6,108 nt of DNA from contig JBBSMS010000178.1 in assembly GCA_038233055.1 (NCBI GenBank), forward strand, positions 1-6,108, in the 5' to 3' direction. The position numbers and the translations under genes are program-made. The notes under the pieces were generated by a model that searched no databases, had not been told where the DNA came from, and saw only the letters and a program-made list of their open reading frames with translations. Shown in pieces: positions 1-5,879 of the stretch (its first letter is position 1; every line of letters starts with the position of its first letter). Source of the DNA: Salsipaludibacter sp038233055 (GTDB taxonomy: Bacteria; Actinomycetota; Nitriliruptoria; Nitriliruptorales; Nitriliruptoraceae).

Positions 1-767
1 AGCGCGGTGGCCACGACGGCGGCGACGCCCAGCTTGGCGATCCCGCCGCCGGCACCGACCGTGATCGGACCGAGGATGTCCCGGGCGACGCGCGGCAGTT
101 CCACGAACGATCCCCACACCGACAGGCTGATGCGCCAGATCGAGGTGTTGCCCGCAGCGGTGATCAGGCTGCCGACCGCGCCCTCCCACACGAACACGTA
201 GGCCAGCATGACCATCAGCCCGCGGGGGGCGAGGTAGCCGACCATCGCGCCGACCGCCCCGTAGCCCAGCGCCGCCGACACGGTGAACGGCCATGTGGTC
301 GCACCGGCGAACCCGGCGTCGCTCAGCAGTCCGGCCACCGTCAGCCCGACCGTGGAGACCAAGGCCAGTGCGAGGCAGGCCAGCACGGCCGCGCTGGTGG
401 TCGCGGCGGCGACCTGCCAGCGCGGGACCGGGGTCAGGACCAGCCACGGCAGCGTCTGGTCGTCGCGTTCGTCGCGCAGCGTGGACGCGGCCAGCATCAC
501 CATCGCGGTGGCCACCAGCACGCCGGAGCCGCTCACGACCTGCAACAGCATGTCCGCAGCGGCCGTGCGGCTGGTCGGCGGGTCGGCGATCGACGCCAGC
601 ACCTGCACGGCAGGCTGGGCCAGCACCAGTGCGGCTGCCCCGGCCAGGCGCCAGCCACGCACCCGCGCCCGCACCAGGTGGCGCACCAGGGCGACGAACC
701 CGCCCAGCCCGGGTGATGGCCGAGCGGCCATCTCTTCGACGGGCGGGGTGACAGTCGTGGTCGTCAT
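1..767 (-). CDS. ABC-2 type transporter permease B (partial, runs off left edge)
   Basis: Last gene of the four-gene ABC operon. It is the membrane subunit that should pair with the ATPase encoded immediately upstream, probably forming an exporter in the cytoplasmic membrane. The ATG at 765-767 starts 2 bp after the ATPase B stop and has a GGAAGG ribosome site 7 nt upstream. The 255 visible codons have no stop. A polar N-terminus of about 40 residues is followed by hydrophobic segments near residues 42-61, 78-96, 118-146, 160-178 and 182-204, and another begins near 243, so the C-terminus is missing. After the second segment comes RDERDDQTLPWLVLTPVPR (residues 98-116). This resembles the 'D/E-R..GTL..L..TP' loop typical of ABC-2 permeases in this position. 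The substrate is unknown. The ABC-2 permease class is fairly certain from hydropathy, the loop motif and context; the specific subfamily is not. Confidence 0.85.
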   Translation of the reverse strand, partial: MTTTTVTPPVEEMAARPSPGLGGFVALVRHLVRARVRGWRLAGAAALVLAQPAVQVLASIADPPTSRTAAADMLLQVVSGSGVLVATAMVMLAASTLRDERDDQTLPWLVLTPVPRWQVAAATTSAAVLACLALALVSTVGLTVAGLLSDAGFAGATTWPFTVSAALGYGAVGAMVGYLAPRGLMVMLAYVFVWEGAVGSLITAAGNTSIWRISLSVWGSFVELPRVARDILGPITVGAGGGIAKLGVAAVVATA

Positions 768-769
768 GG

Positions 770-1747
770 TCAGGCCTTCCCGCCGGCGATGTCGCGGAAG
801 ATCGACTCGAGGGTCTCGTCGACCGGTTCGACGTGGCGCAGGTCGGCGTCGGCGTCCAGGGCGAGGTGCGGCAGTCGCCGTGCCAGGCCACGGGCGTCAC
901 GGGTGCGCACGGCCAGGCGGTCGCCGTCCACGTCGATCCCGCTGGCGAGGTCCTCGGCCAGCAGCGCCGCCGCCAGTGCCAGCGGTCGCCCGGCCCGCAC
1001 CACCAGTTCGCGGGGGCGGTCGGTGATGGCGGCCCGCAGTGACGCGGCGGTGCCGATGGCGGCCAGGCGTCCGTCGACCATCGCCACGACCCGGTCGGCC
1101 ATGCGGTCGACCTCCTCCAGCACGTGTGACGACACCACGACCGTGTGGCCGGCGGCACCCAGGCGTCGGAACAGTGCGATGAGGTTCGCGCGCTGGACCG
1201 GGTCGGCGCCGTTGAGCGGTTCGTCCAGCACCAGCACGGTGGGGTCGCCCACCAGCGCCGCCGCGACCTTGGACCGCTGCCGCATGCCCTTGGAGAAGGT
1301 CTTGAGGCGCCGGTCCGCGGCGTCCAGCAGGTCGACCGTTTCCAGGGCCGCGGTCGTGGCCGCGGTCGCGTCATCCAGGCCGAGGAGGTCGGCGCGCAAC
1401 CGCACGAACTGGCGGGCCGTGAGGTGGTCGTGGACGTCCGGGGCCTCGGGCACCAGCGCGAGGTGGGCCTGGACCGTGACGTCGGACCGCGGATCGCGGC
1501 CCAGCACCCGGACCGTCCCGCGCGACGGCCGGTACAGGCCCATGACCAGCCGCAACAGGGTGGTCTTGCCGGCCCCGTTTGGACCGAGCAGGCCGGTGAC
1601 GCCGGGTCGGATCGCCAGCGTCAGGTCCGACACGGCGACCTTGTTGCCGAACCACTTGCTGGCGCCGTCGACCAGGATCGTCGCGTCGGTCGGCGCCGCA
1701 GTGGTGGCCGGGGCCGACACGGGCGAGGTGGTCGTGTCGATGCTCAT
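770..1747 (-). CDS. ABC transporter ATP-binding protein B
   Basis: Cytoplasmic ATPase subunit of an ABC-2 exporter, 325 residues. It shows Walker A GPNGAGKT (55-62), a signature FSKGMRQR (151-158, the LSKGM variant common in exporter ATPases rather than LSGGQ), Walker B VLVLDEP with catalytic Glu176, and the switch His208 in SSHVLEEV. The Q-loop position reads LVPEAP, with Glu101 where Gln is usual. The D-loop region reads NGADP instead of the common SGLDP. The C-terminal accessory part (about 235-325) ends in DETLESIF, matching the 'TLEDVF' tail motif of this family. The ATG at 1745-1747 overlaps the permease A stop as ATGA and has GGAG 6 nt upstream. A longer reading to 1825 would add 26 residues inside permease A and is not favoured. 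It presumably energises permease B, and possibly a complex with A. The substrate cannot be deduced. Confidence 0.95.
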   Translation of the reverse strand: MSIDTTTSPVSAPATTAAPTDATILVDGASKWFGNKVAVSDLTLAIRPGVTGLLGPNGAGKTTLLRLVMGLYRPSRGTVRVLGRDPRSDVTVQAHLALVPEAPDVHDHLTARQFVRLRADLLGLDDATAATTAALETVDLLDAADRRLKTFSKGMRQRSKVAAALVGDPTVLVLDEPLNGADPVQRANLIALFRRLGAAGHTVVVSSHVLEEVDRMADRVVAMVDGRLAAIGTAASLRAAITDRPRELVVRAGRPLALAAALLAEDLASGIDVDGDRLAVRTRDARGLARRLPHLALDADADLRHVEPVDETLESIFRDIAGGKA

Positions 1748-2673
1748 GCCAGGCTCCGGTAGCGACGGACCGCGATGGTCGCGGCCACCGCGGTCAGGAC
1801 GACGACGGCACCCACCGACGCCCACGGGCCGAAGCCGGCGTCGACCAGCGCGAACTCCCCGCCGGTGGGTCGGTCAAAGACCCAGTTCGCGATGACCTCG
1901 GGGTGTTCGGGCAGGTTCAGCAGCGCGAGGAGACGGGCGCCGGGAAGGTCCAGTCGCGACAGTTCGCCCAGGATCGGGGTCAGCACGGCCCACGTCCCCA
2001 GGAACGCCGCCGCGGCCACGCCGGTCCGGTTGACCCAGGTGGTGATGAGCGCCAGCAGCGAGCCCTGCGCCAACAGGGTCACGACCGCGACTGCCGGTGC
2101 CTGCCACAGCACCGGCCACGACTCGGCCAGCCAGGTCCCGATCGAGTCGGCGACCGTGCCCCGACCGATCCACAGGACCAACTGCGGCAGCAACTGGATG
2201 GTCAGCACGACCAGTGCGAAGGCGGTGGCCTTGCCGCGCAGGTAGTCCATCACGCCCAGCGGACGTGACAAGGTCAGGGCGAGGGTCCCATGGCGCCGGT
2301 CGGGGACCAGGAACGACGGCCCGACGACCGCGACGAACAGCAGCGCGATGGCGCTGAACCAACTGAACAGGTCACGGTGCCCCGGCAGGTCGGGCAGGAC
2401 CTCCGGCGGTAGTCCGATCGTGCCGGCCGCGACGTACAGGCCGGTGATGACCAGGGCGAGCATGATCCCGACGGCCACCAGGCCCCACGGGAAGATCTTG
2501 GCCCGGGCCCGGCGCCCCAGTCCGAAGGCACGGCGGAGCGCGTCGACCGTGACGGCCCACCGGATGGTGCGGCGACCCAGGCGTTCGCCGTCCCAGTGGC
2601 GGTAGCCACGGTCGACGATGACGGCCGCGTCAGCGGGACCGGACGGGATCGTGACGGCGGTCAGGTCGGTCAT
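1744..2673 (-). CDS. ABC-2 type transporter permease A
   Basis: Membrane subunit of 309 residues, encoded between the two ATPases. A charged cytoplasmic N-terminus of about 60 residues contains RGYRHWDGERLGRR (22-35). Six hydrophobic segments follow, near 63-85, 102-123, 149-170, 191-213, 218-238 and 283-302, which is the usual count for ABC-2 permeases. Between segments 2 and 3 lies PDRRHGTLALTLSRPLG (124-140) followed by DYLRGK, closely resembling the conserved 'GTLALLLSRP..R..YLLGK' loop of these permeases. The ATG at 2671-2673 overlaps the ATPase A stop as ATGA. It has GGAGG (plus-strand 2681-2685) 7 nt upstream, which decides the start. The same frame stays open to 3048, but that extension is antisense-like Arg/Pro-rich sequence inside ATPase A. 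It most likely pairs with ATPase A. The substrate is unknown. Confidence 0.93.
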   Translation of the reverse strand: MTDLTAVTIPSGPADAAVIVDRGYRHWDGERLGRRTIRWAVTVDALRRAFGLGRRARAKIFPWGLVAVGIMLALVITGLYVAAGTIGLPPEVLPDLPGHRDLFSWFSAIALLFVAVVGPSFLVPDRRHGTLALTLSRPLGVMDYLRGKATAFALVVLTIQLLPQLVLWIGRGTVADSIGTWLAESWPVLWQAPAVAVVTLLAQGSLLALITTWVNRTGVAAAAFLGTWAVLTPILGELSRLDLPGARLLALLNLPEHPEVIANWVFDRPTGGEFALVDAGFGPWASVGAVVVLTAVAATIAVRRYRSLA

Positions 2674-3689
2674 CGGCGGTCCTCCCCGGCGTCGACGGTC
2701 GGGGCGGGTGGCACGGTGGCGTGTCCGTTCGTCGAGCCCTCGGGCTCGGCGCGGTGGCGGGCGGCGTCCAGGAACTCGTCTTCGAGCGTGGCGACCTGGC
2801 GGGTCAACCGGACCAGGCCGGCATCGACGCGGGCGGCCGCGCTGACGACCTGTCGTTCGAGGTCGCCGCCGCCGGGACCGACCAGCAACCGCAGCCCGTC
2901 CAGGGCGACCGCGGTTCCCTCGGACCGGAGCAGGCCGGCCAGGTCGTCGGCCGCGCCCAGCACCTCCGCCACGATTGTGCCAGTGGCCTCGTCGGGGCGG
3001 GCGGGTCCGCTGCGCAGCAGGCGGCCCTCGTCCAGCAGCACGACCCACGACGCCGTGGCGGTGATGTCGGACAGCACGTGGGACGAGATCAGCACGTCGA
3101 TGCCGAAGTCGCCCAGTCGCCGCACCAGGGCCAGCATCTCACGGCGACCCTGGGGGTCCAGCCCGGAGGCGGGCTCGTCCAGCAGGACCAGGTCGGGGTC
3201 GTGCACGATGGCCTGCGCGAGCTTGACCCGCTGGGTCATGCCCGTCGAGAACTCGCCGATCATGCGGAACCGTTCCTCCTCCAGTCCCACCAGGAACAGG
3301 GTCTCGGAGGCTCGCAGCCGCGCGGGCCGTGGTGGCAGGCCGGCCAGGCGGGCGCTGTGGGCGACGAAGTCGGCGGCGGTGACGTCGGGTGGGAGGCAGT
3401 CGCCCTCGGGCATCCACCCGATCCGCCGGCGGATGCCCCGCGGGTCGGTGGCGACGTCCATCCCCAGCACGTGCGCGGTGCCGGAGGTGGGGGCCTGCAG
3501 GCCGAGCAGGATCCGCATCAGGGTGGTCTTGCCCGCACCGTTGGCGCCGACCAGGCCGGTGATGCCGTGTGGGACCGACACGGCCAGGTCGCGCAGGGCC
3601 GTCACCGCTCCGAAGCGCATGGTGAGGTCCTGCACGATGATCGTGGCCGGACCATCGTGGGTCGGGGGCGAGTCGGTGTGGGTGTCCAT
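2670..3689 (-). CDS. ABC transporter ATP-binding protein A
   Basis: First gene of the exporter operon, a 339-residue cytoplasmic ATPase. Motifs in order are Walker A GANGAGKT (48-55), Q-loop position GWMPEGDCLP with Glu95 replacing Gln, signature FSTGMTQR (147-154), Walker B LVLLDEP with catalytic Glu172, D-loop SGLDP, and switch His204 in ISSHVL. The C-terminal region contains an amphipathic stretch ending TLEDEFLDAAR (around 304-314), the family's 'TLEDVF' tail. A polar tail of roughly 25 residues rich in Pro, Gly and Glu follows and is probably disordered. The ATG at 3687-3689 is the first ATG after an in-frame TGA at 3699-3701; only a CTG lies between them. No convincing Shine-Dalgarno sequence precedes it, so translation may be leaderless or the start may be slightly different. 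The 3' end overlaps permease A by ATGA, implying translational coupling. It presumably drives permease A. Confidence 0.95.
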   Translation of the reverse strand: MDTHTDSPPTHDGPATIIVQDLTMRFGAVTALRDLAVSVPHGITGLVGANGAGKTTLMRILLGLQAPTSGTAHVLGMDVATDPRGIRRRIGWMPEGDCLPPDVTAADFVAHSARLAGLPPRPARLRASETLFLVGLEEERFRMIGEFSTGMTQRVKLAQAIVHDPDLVLLDEPASGLDPQGRREMLALVRRLGDFGIDVLISSHVLSDITATASWVVLLDEGRLLRSGPARPDEATGTIVAEVLGAADDLAGLLRSEGTAVALDGLRLLVGPGGGDLERQVVSAAARVDAGLVRLTRQVATLEDEFLDAARHRAEPEGSTNGHATVPPAPTVDAGEDRR

Positions 3690-3720
3690 GGAGGGCAGTC
3701 AACCAGCGCCGACGGTGGGG

Positions 3721-3749
3721 CCCGTCGTGGATGCCCCCCACCCACCCCC
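3721..3749 (-). promoter_or_regulatory. G-rich tract upstream of the ABC operon (possible G-quadruplex)
   Basis: On the minus strand this stretch reads as G runs of 5, 3, 6 and 3, separated by loops of 1, 1 and 10 nt. It lies 32-60 nt before the ATPase A start, in the 112-bp gap between that gene and the DUF998-like gene. An overlapping 7-bp inverted repeat, GGTGGGG at 3714-3720 against CCCCACC at 3736-3742, offers an alternative hairpin. No clear -10/-35 promoter pair is visible in the gap. The quadruplex role is inferred from the pattern only; G runs arise easily in GC-rich DNA. Confidence 0.25.
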
Positions 3750-3801
3750 GGTTCGACCTCGTGGGCGTCAGGGTCGGCCGCGGTCCGCCCATGGGCTGTC
3801 G

Positions 3802-4539
3802 TCAGCGGACCCGGGTGCTCGCGCGGACCTCGTCCGGTCGGGGCGAGGGACGTCGGGCCAACCACACGCCCGCGATGACGTACCAAAGGTCGGCGACCGT
3901 GTTGTAGCCCCGTTGGATCCAGCCGCCGATGTCCTGCAACTGCGCGGTCGCCCCGACCACGAACGCGATTGCGGCCACCAGGCCCAGCACCAGCGACAGC
4001 TGCGCCAACCCCGGGTCATGGTCGCGCACCCGGCGGGCCACCAGCAACGGCGTGGCGATCAGGGTGAGGTAACCGGTGGCCGCGGCGGCCAGGTGGAGGC
4101 TGTCGGTCAGGGTGGTCCCGAACCCCGGGCACCCGGCCGTGCAGGGGGCCGCCGGGACCAGCATGGTGGCGATGCCGGAGACCATCGTGGCGATGGTCGG
4201 CGCGCGTCCGTGACCGGGCAGCAGGCGGTCCAGTGCCGGTCCGAACGCGACCAGCAGCGCCCCGGTCAGGACAAGCCCGGCGCTGACCAGCACCCGTGGT
4301 CCCGTGGGCGCCCCGATCGCGAACAGTTCGCTGATGGCCTGGCGGCGGGCGTCGTAGCCTGGGGTCCACAGTCCGGCCACGAACCACGAGGTGACGTAGG
4401 CGACCACCCCGGCCGCGCACAACAGGGCCCATCGACGGGCGCGATCAGCCGAGACCTCCACCTCGACCTCGATGCCTCGTCGCGCCCCCACGGCCAGTCC
4501 GCGAGCGTCGCCGAGCGTACGCCGGGCGCGTGGGTCCAC
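3802..4539 (-). CDS. DUF998-like six-helix membrane protein
   Basis: Integral membrane protein of up to 245 residues with hydrophobic segments near 37-57, 83-103, 114-131, 147-168, 179-200 and 211-228. After helix 1 comes GYDARRQAISEL (61-72), resembling the 'GY....R..ISEL' motif of DUF998 proteins. Other visible features are a Cys pair in CTAGCPG (133-139) and DSLH (146-149) leading into helix 4, plus a final helix preceded by WIQRGYNTVADLWY. The biochemical role of DUF998 is not established. The start is uncertain. The longest reading begins with GTG at 4537-4539 and has no obvious ribosome site. In-frame GTG codons at 4489-4491 and 4459-4461 would give 229 or 219 residues, and the last has GAGGT just upstream. 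The first 26 residues are Arg-rich and contain no family motif. The gene lies 112 bp upstream of the ABC operon on the same strand and could be co-transcribed with it, but a functional link is not shown. Confidence 0.82.
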   Translation of the reverse strand: MDPRARRTLGDARGLAVGARRGIEVEVEVSADRARRWALLCAAGVVAYVTSWFVAGLWTPGYDARRQAISELFAIGAPTGPRVLVSAGLVLTGALLVAFGPALDRLLPGHGRAPTIATMVSGIATMLVPAAPCTAGCPGFGTTLTDSLHLAAAATGYLTLIATPLLVARRVRDHDPGLAQLSLVLGLVAAIAFVVGATAQLQDIGGWIQRGYNTVADLWYVIAGVWLARRPSPRPDEVRASTRVR

Positions 4540-4680
4540 CGGTCGCGGTCGCGTGGAAAGGGCCTAAAGCCCATGATCGGGAGCCGTGGCGCAACCATCG
4601 TCGGCCTCAGCCCACCACCGAGGAGTTCCTCAGGGCCAGCCCCACCGACCCGGTGCACCCGTCCGACACCGCCACCGACC

Positions 4681-4699
4681 GGTCCACGGTCCACGGTCC
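4681..4699. repeat. Short tandem repeat, 7-bp unit
   Basis: The unit GGTCCAC occurs twice, followed by a partial third copy GGTCC. It sits in the roughly 260-bp gene-free stretch between the lipoprotein gene and the DUF998-like gene, next to a hairpin. No function is evident. This gap shows no convincing reading frame on either strand. Confidence 0.6.
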
Positions 4700-4701
4700 G
4701 G

Positions 4702-4722
4702 CCGAGGCGGTCGGCGCCTCGG
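4702..4722 (-). terminator. Terminator-like hairpin downstream of the lipoprotein gene
   Basis: A perfect 8-bp GC-rich stem, CCGAGGCG against CGCCTCGG, closes a 5-nt loop about 80 nt past the lipoprotein stop. There is no U-tract after it on the minus strand, so it is not a classical Rho-independent terminator. Stem-only terminators have been proposed in high-GC actinobacteria, which makes termination plausible but unproven. Confidence 0.3.
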
Positions 4723-4754
4723 TACTGCCACGCCGACGGTTCCTGGGCATCGCG

Positions 4755-4790
4755 CCCGGGGTCCTTCCGCACCCTTTCGCGTGACCCGGG
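4755..4790 (-). terminator. Bulged inverted repeat just past the lipoprotein stop
   Basis: CCCGGGGTC at 4755-4763 can pair with GACCCGGG at 4783-4790, with one bulged base and a 19-nt loop. The repeat begins 12 nt after the TAA of the lipoprotein gene, a usual place for a terminator. It lacks a U-tract. It may act together with the hairpin at 4702-4722, or may be chance in GC-rich sequence. Confidence 0.25.
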
Positions 4791-4802
4791 GCCGGTCGCT
4801 GT

Positions 4803-5522
4803 TTAGAGGCCGGCTCGGTCGACGCCGTACCGGGCCTGCTCGGGCGTGAAGCCCTCGTACTCCAACTGCTCGATCAGGCCGCTACGCGAGAAGGACGAAT
4901 ACTCCAGGTAGTCCTCGGCCTGCAGCGCGGCCTGGTCGTTCCAGTCGACGTCCAGTGAGTCGACGGCAAAGGTCGCGTCGCTGTTGCTGAAGCCCTCGTA
5001 CTCCAACTGCTCGATCAGGCCGCTGCGCGAGAAGGCCGTGTACTCCAGATAGTCGTCGGCCGTGCCGAGGGCGTTCTCCTGCGACCGGGTCAGCGACGAC
5101 TCTGGCTCAGGTTCCGGCTCAGGTTCCGGCTCGGGCTCTGCGTCGGGCTCGGGTTCGGCCGCCAAAGTGACCGTCTCGGCGGGCTCGGGCTCGGCCGTCA
5201 CGGTGACCGTCTCGGCGGGCTCGGGCTCGGCGGTCACGGTGATCGTCTCGGCGGGTTCGGGCTCGGCTTCGACGGCCTCGGCCTCGACGGTCACGGTCTC
5301 GGCGGGCTCGGCCTCGGCCGTCACGGTCTCGGTGACCGTGACCGTCTCGACCGGTGCGGCCTCGGGCTCGGGGGTCTCGTCGCCACTGGCGAGGCCGCTG
5401 CAGCCGCCGATCAGCAGCACGCCGGAGACGGCGCCGGTAAGCAGCCAGTGGCGGCGGATCGACGGGCGGGCGTCGGGGACCTCGGACAGGTCCGGGGCTT
5501 CCGTGGTGGGCTGGTTGGTCAT
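4803..5522 (-). CDS. Ltp-family surface lipoprotein with twin C-terminal domains
   Basis: Predicted lipid-anchored protein of 239 residues on the outer face of the cytoplasmic membrane. A polar N-terminus with RR at 23-24 precedes a hydrophobic segment (about 26-40) ending in a lipobox, LIGGC, which makes Cys41 the lipidated residue. Residues 50-141 form a Thr/Val/Glu/Pro stalk: ETVTV repeats, three 12-residue units AETxTxxAEPEP (91-126), then an (EP)n run (129-141). The C-terminus holds two tandem domains sharing FSRSGLIEQLEYEGF at 164-178 and 211-225, 47 residues apart, matching the Ltp / host cell surface-exposed lipoprotein family (PF07553). A characterised member, Ltp of Streptococcus phage TP-J34, blocks phage DNA injection. 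A similar role here is inference, and family members also occur outside phages. The ATG at 5520-5522 follows AGAGGA by 8 nt. The stop is TAA. The gene appears monocistronic. Confidence 0.92.
   Translation of the reverse strand: MTNQPTTEAPDLSEVPDARPSIRRHWLLTGAVSGVLLIGGCSGLASGDETPEPEAAPVETVTVTETVTAEAEPAETVTVEAEAVEAEPEPAETITVTAEPEPAETVTVTAEPEPAETVTLAAEPEPDAEPEPEPEPEPEPESSLTRSQENALGTADDYLEYTAFSRSGLIEQLEYEGFSNSDATFAVDSLDVDWNDQAALQAEDYLEYSSFSRSGLIEQLEYEGFTPEQARYGVDRAGL
4847..5024 (-). repeat. 37-bp exact direct repeat within the two Ltp domains
   Basis: Positions 4847-4883 and 4988-5024 are identical over 37 bp. After one mismatch a further 10 bp are identical. The copies are 141 bp (47 codons) apart and encode the shared core of the two Ltp domains. 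Even synonymous positions agree across this core, while the flanking parts of the two domains differ. Confidence 0.95.
5100..5252 (-). repeat. Stalk-coding tandem repeats in the lipoprotein gene
   Basis: Positions 5145-5252 hold three imperfect 36-bp units encoding AETxTxxAEPEP. Positions 5100-5138 hold the short-period repeat encoding alternating Glu-Pro. Degenerate TVTV/ETVT units continue upstream to about 5342. The frame is kept throughout, so repeat number could vary without destroying the protein. Confidence 0.85.
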
Positions 5523-5530
5523 GGTGATAG

Positions 5531-5566
5531 TCCTCTGGTTGAGGTCACCGGTCCCTGGTCAGAGGA
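5531..5566 (-). promoter_or_regulatory. Ribosome binding site of the lipoprotein gene inside an inverted repeat
   Basis: The ribosome site AGAGGA (plus-strand 5531-5536) lies 8 nt before the ATG. It is part of the arm CAGAGGA, which is perfectly complementary to TCCTCTG 22 nt upstream in the transcript (plus-strand 5560-5566). Folding would hide the ribosome site. The repeat is seen directly; translational control is inference. I see no convincing promoter boxes in the stretch from here to about 5740. Confidence 0.45.
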
Positions 5567-5712
5567 GCCAGTCGCGTCCAACGGGTGAGATCATGACAAG
5601 CCTGCGAGCCGTGCGAAGTTCGCTGCGGCGGACCGACGACGAGGCTGGCCCAGCCCACGACGACACGTCGCCCGACGAGCACGACATGGCAGGCGCTGTG
5701 GCGACGGAGAAC

Positions 5713-5734
5713 GAGACTCCCCGTCAGGAGTCTC
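5713..5734. terminator. Perfect 8-bp hairpin between the broken frame and the lipoprotein gene
   Basis: GAGACTCC at 5713-5720 and GGAGTCTC at 5727-5734 form a perfect stem with a 6-nt loop. On the minus strand the sequence after the stem is GTTCTCC, not a U-tract. It could be a terminator for transcription entering from the right, or an operator about 190 bp upstream of the lipoprotein start. It is less GC-biased than its surroundings, which makes chance less likely. Confidence 0.35.
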
Positions 5735-5836
5735 CTTGACCATATTCCGACGGGTGGCGGGACCCGTAGGTCCAAGGTCCCGAAGGCCCGGAGCAATGGT
5801 CCCAAGTCGACGGTGTCGAGCGGGTAGCGGTCAGCG

Positions 5837-5879
5837 CGCGCCCTTCGGGCGCGTTGGAGTTGTTCGCTGCGCTCACAAC
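5837..5879. repeat. REP-like palindromic cluster
   Basis: A 7-bp perfect stem, CGCGCCC against GGGCGCG with loop TTC (5837-5853), is followed by a second inverted repeat, GTTGT (5859-5863) against ACAAC (5875-5879), enclosing TCGCTGCGCTC. Such GCCC-TTC-GGGC and CGCTGCGCTC palindromes are typical of dispersed intergenic repeats in GC-rich bacteria. Only one copy lies in this window, so repetition in the genome is inferred. Confidence 0.35.

Noticed and set aside
283..1026. Plus-strand frames opposite permease B and the end of ATPase B
   Set aside because: The minus strand has a membrane-protein pattern and a good ribosome site here; the plus-strand products are Arg/Pro-rich noise.
789..1895. 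A 368-codon plus-strand open frame
   Set aside because: Antisense to ATPase B, with low-complexity Ser/Arg-rich composition and no motif.
2674..3048. N-terminal extension of permease A by 125 codons
   Set aside because: The extension lies wholly inside ATPase A in another frame and is Arg/Pro-rich. The internal ATG has GGAGG at proper spacing and the typical ATGA overlap.
3697..3702. TTGACT, a -35-like box just before the ATPase A start
   Set aside because: No -10 element follows at suitable spacing, and the transcription start would fall inside the coding sequence.
4559..4572. GGGC-CTAAA-GCCC palindrome upstream of the DUF998-like gene
   Set aside because: Only a 4-bp stem; expected by chance in this base composition.
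4540..4802. Possible small genes in the gap between the DUF998-like gene and the lipoprotein gene
   Set aside because: Frames here on both strands are Pro/Arg-rich, lack ribosome sites and overlap the hairpins; none looks like a protein.
2596..4806. A 736-codon plus-strand open frame
   Set aside because: It lies antisense to ATPase A and the DUF998-like gene, both of which have clear motifs or helices. Its product is Ser/Arg/Pro-rich with no recognisable domain, typical of GC-rich shadow frames.
5062..5739. Plus-strand frame with Gly-Ser and TVTV repeats
   Set aside because: It is the antisense reading of the lipoprotein stalk repeats. The minus strand has the lipobox and family domains.
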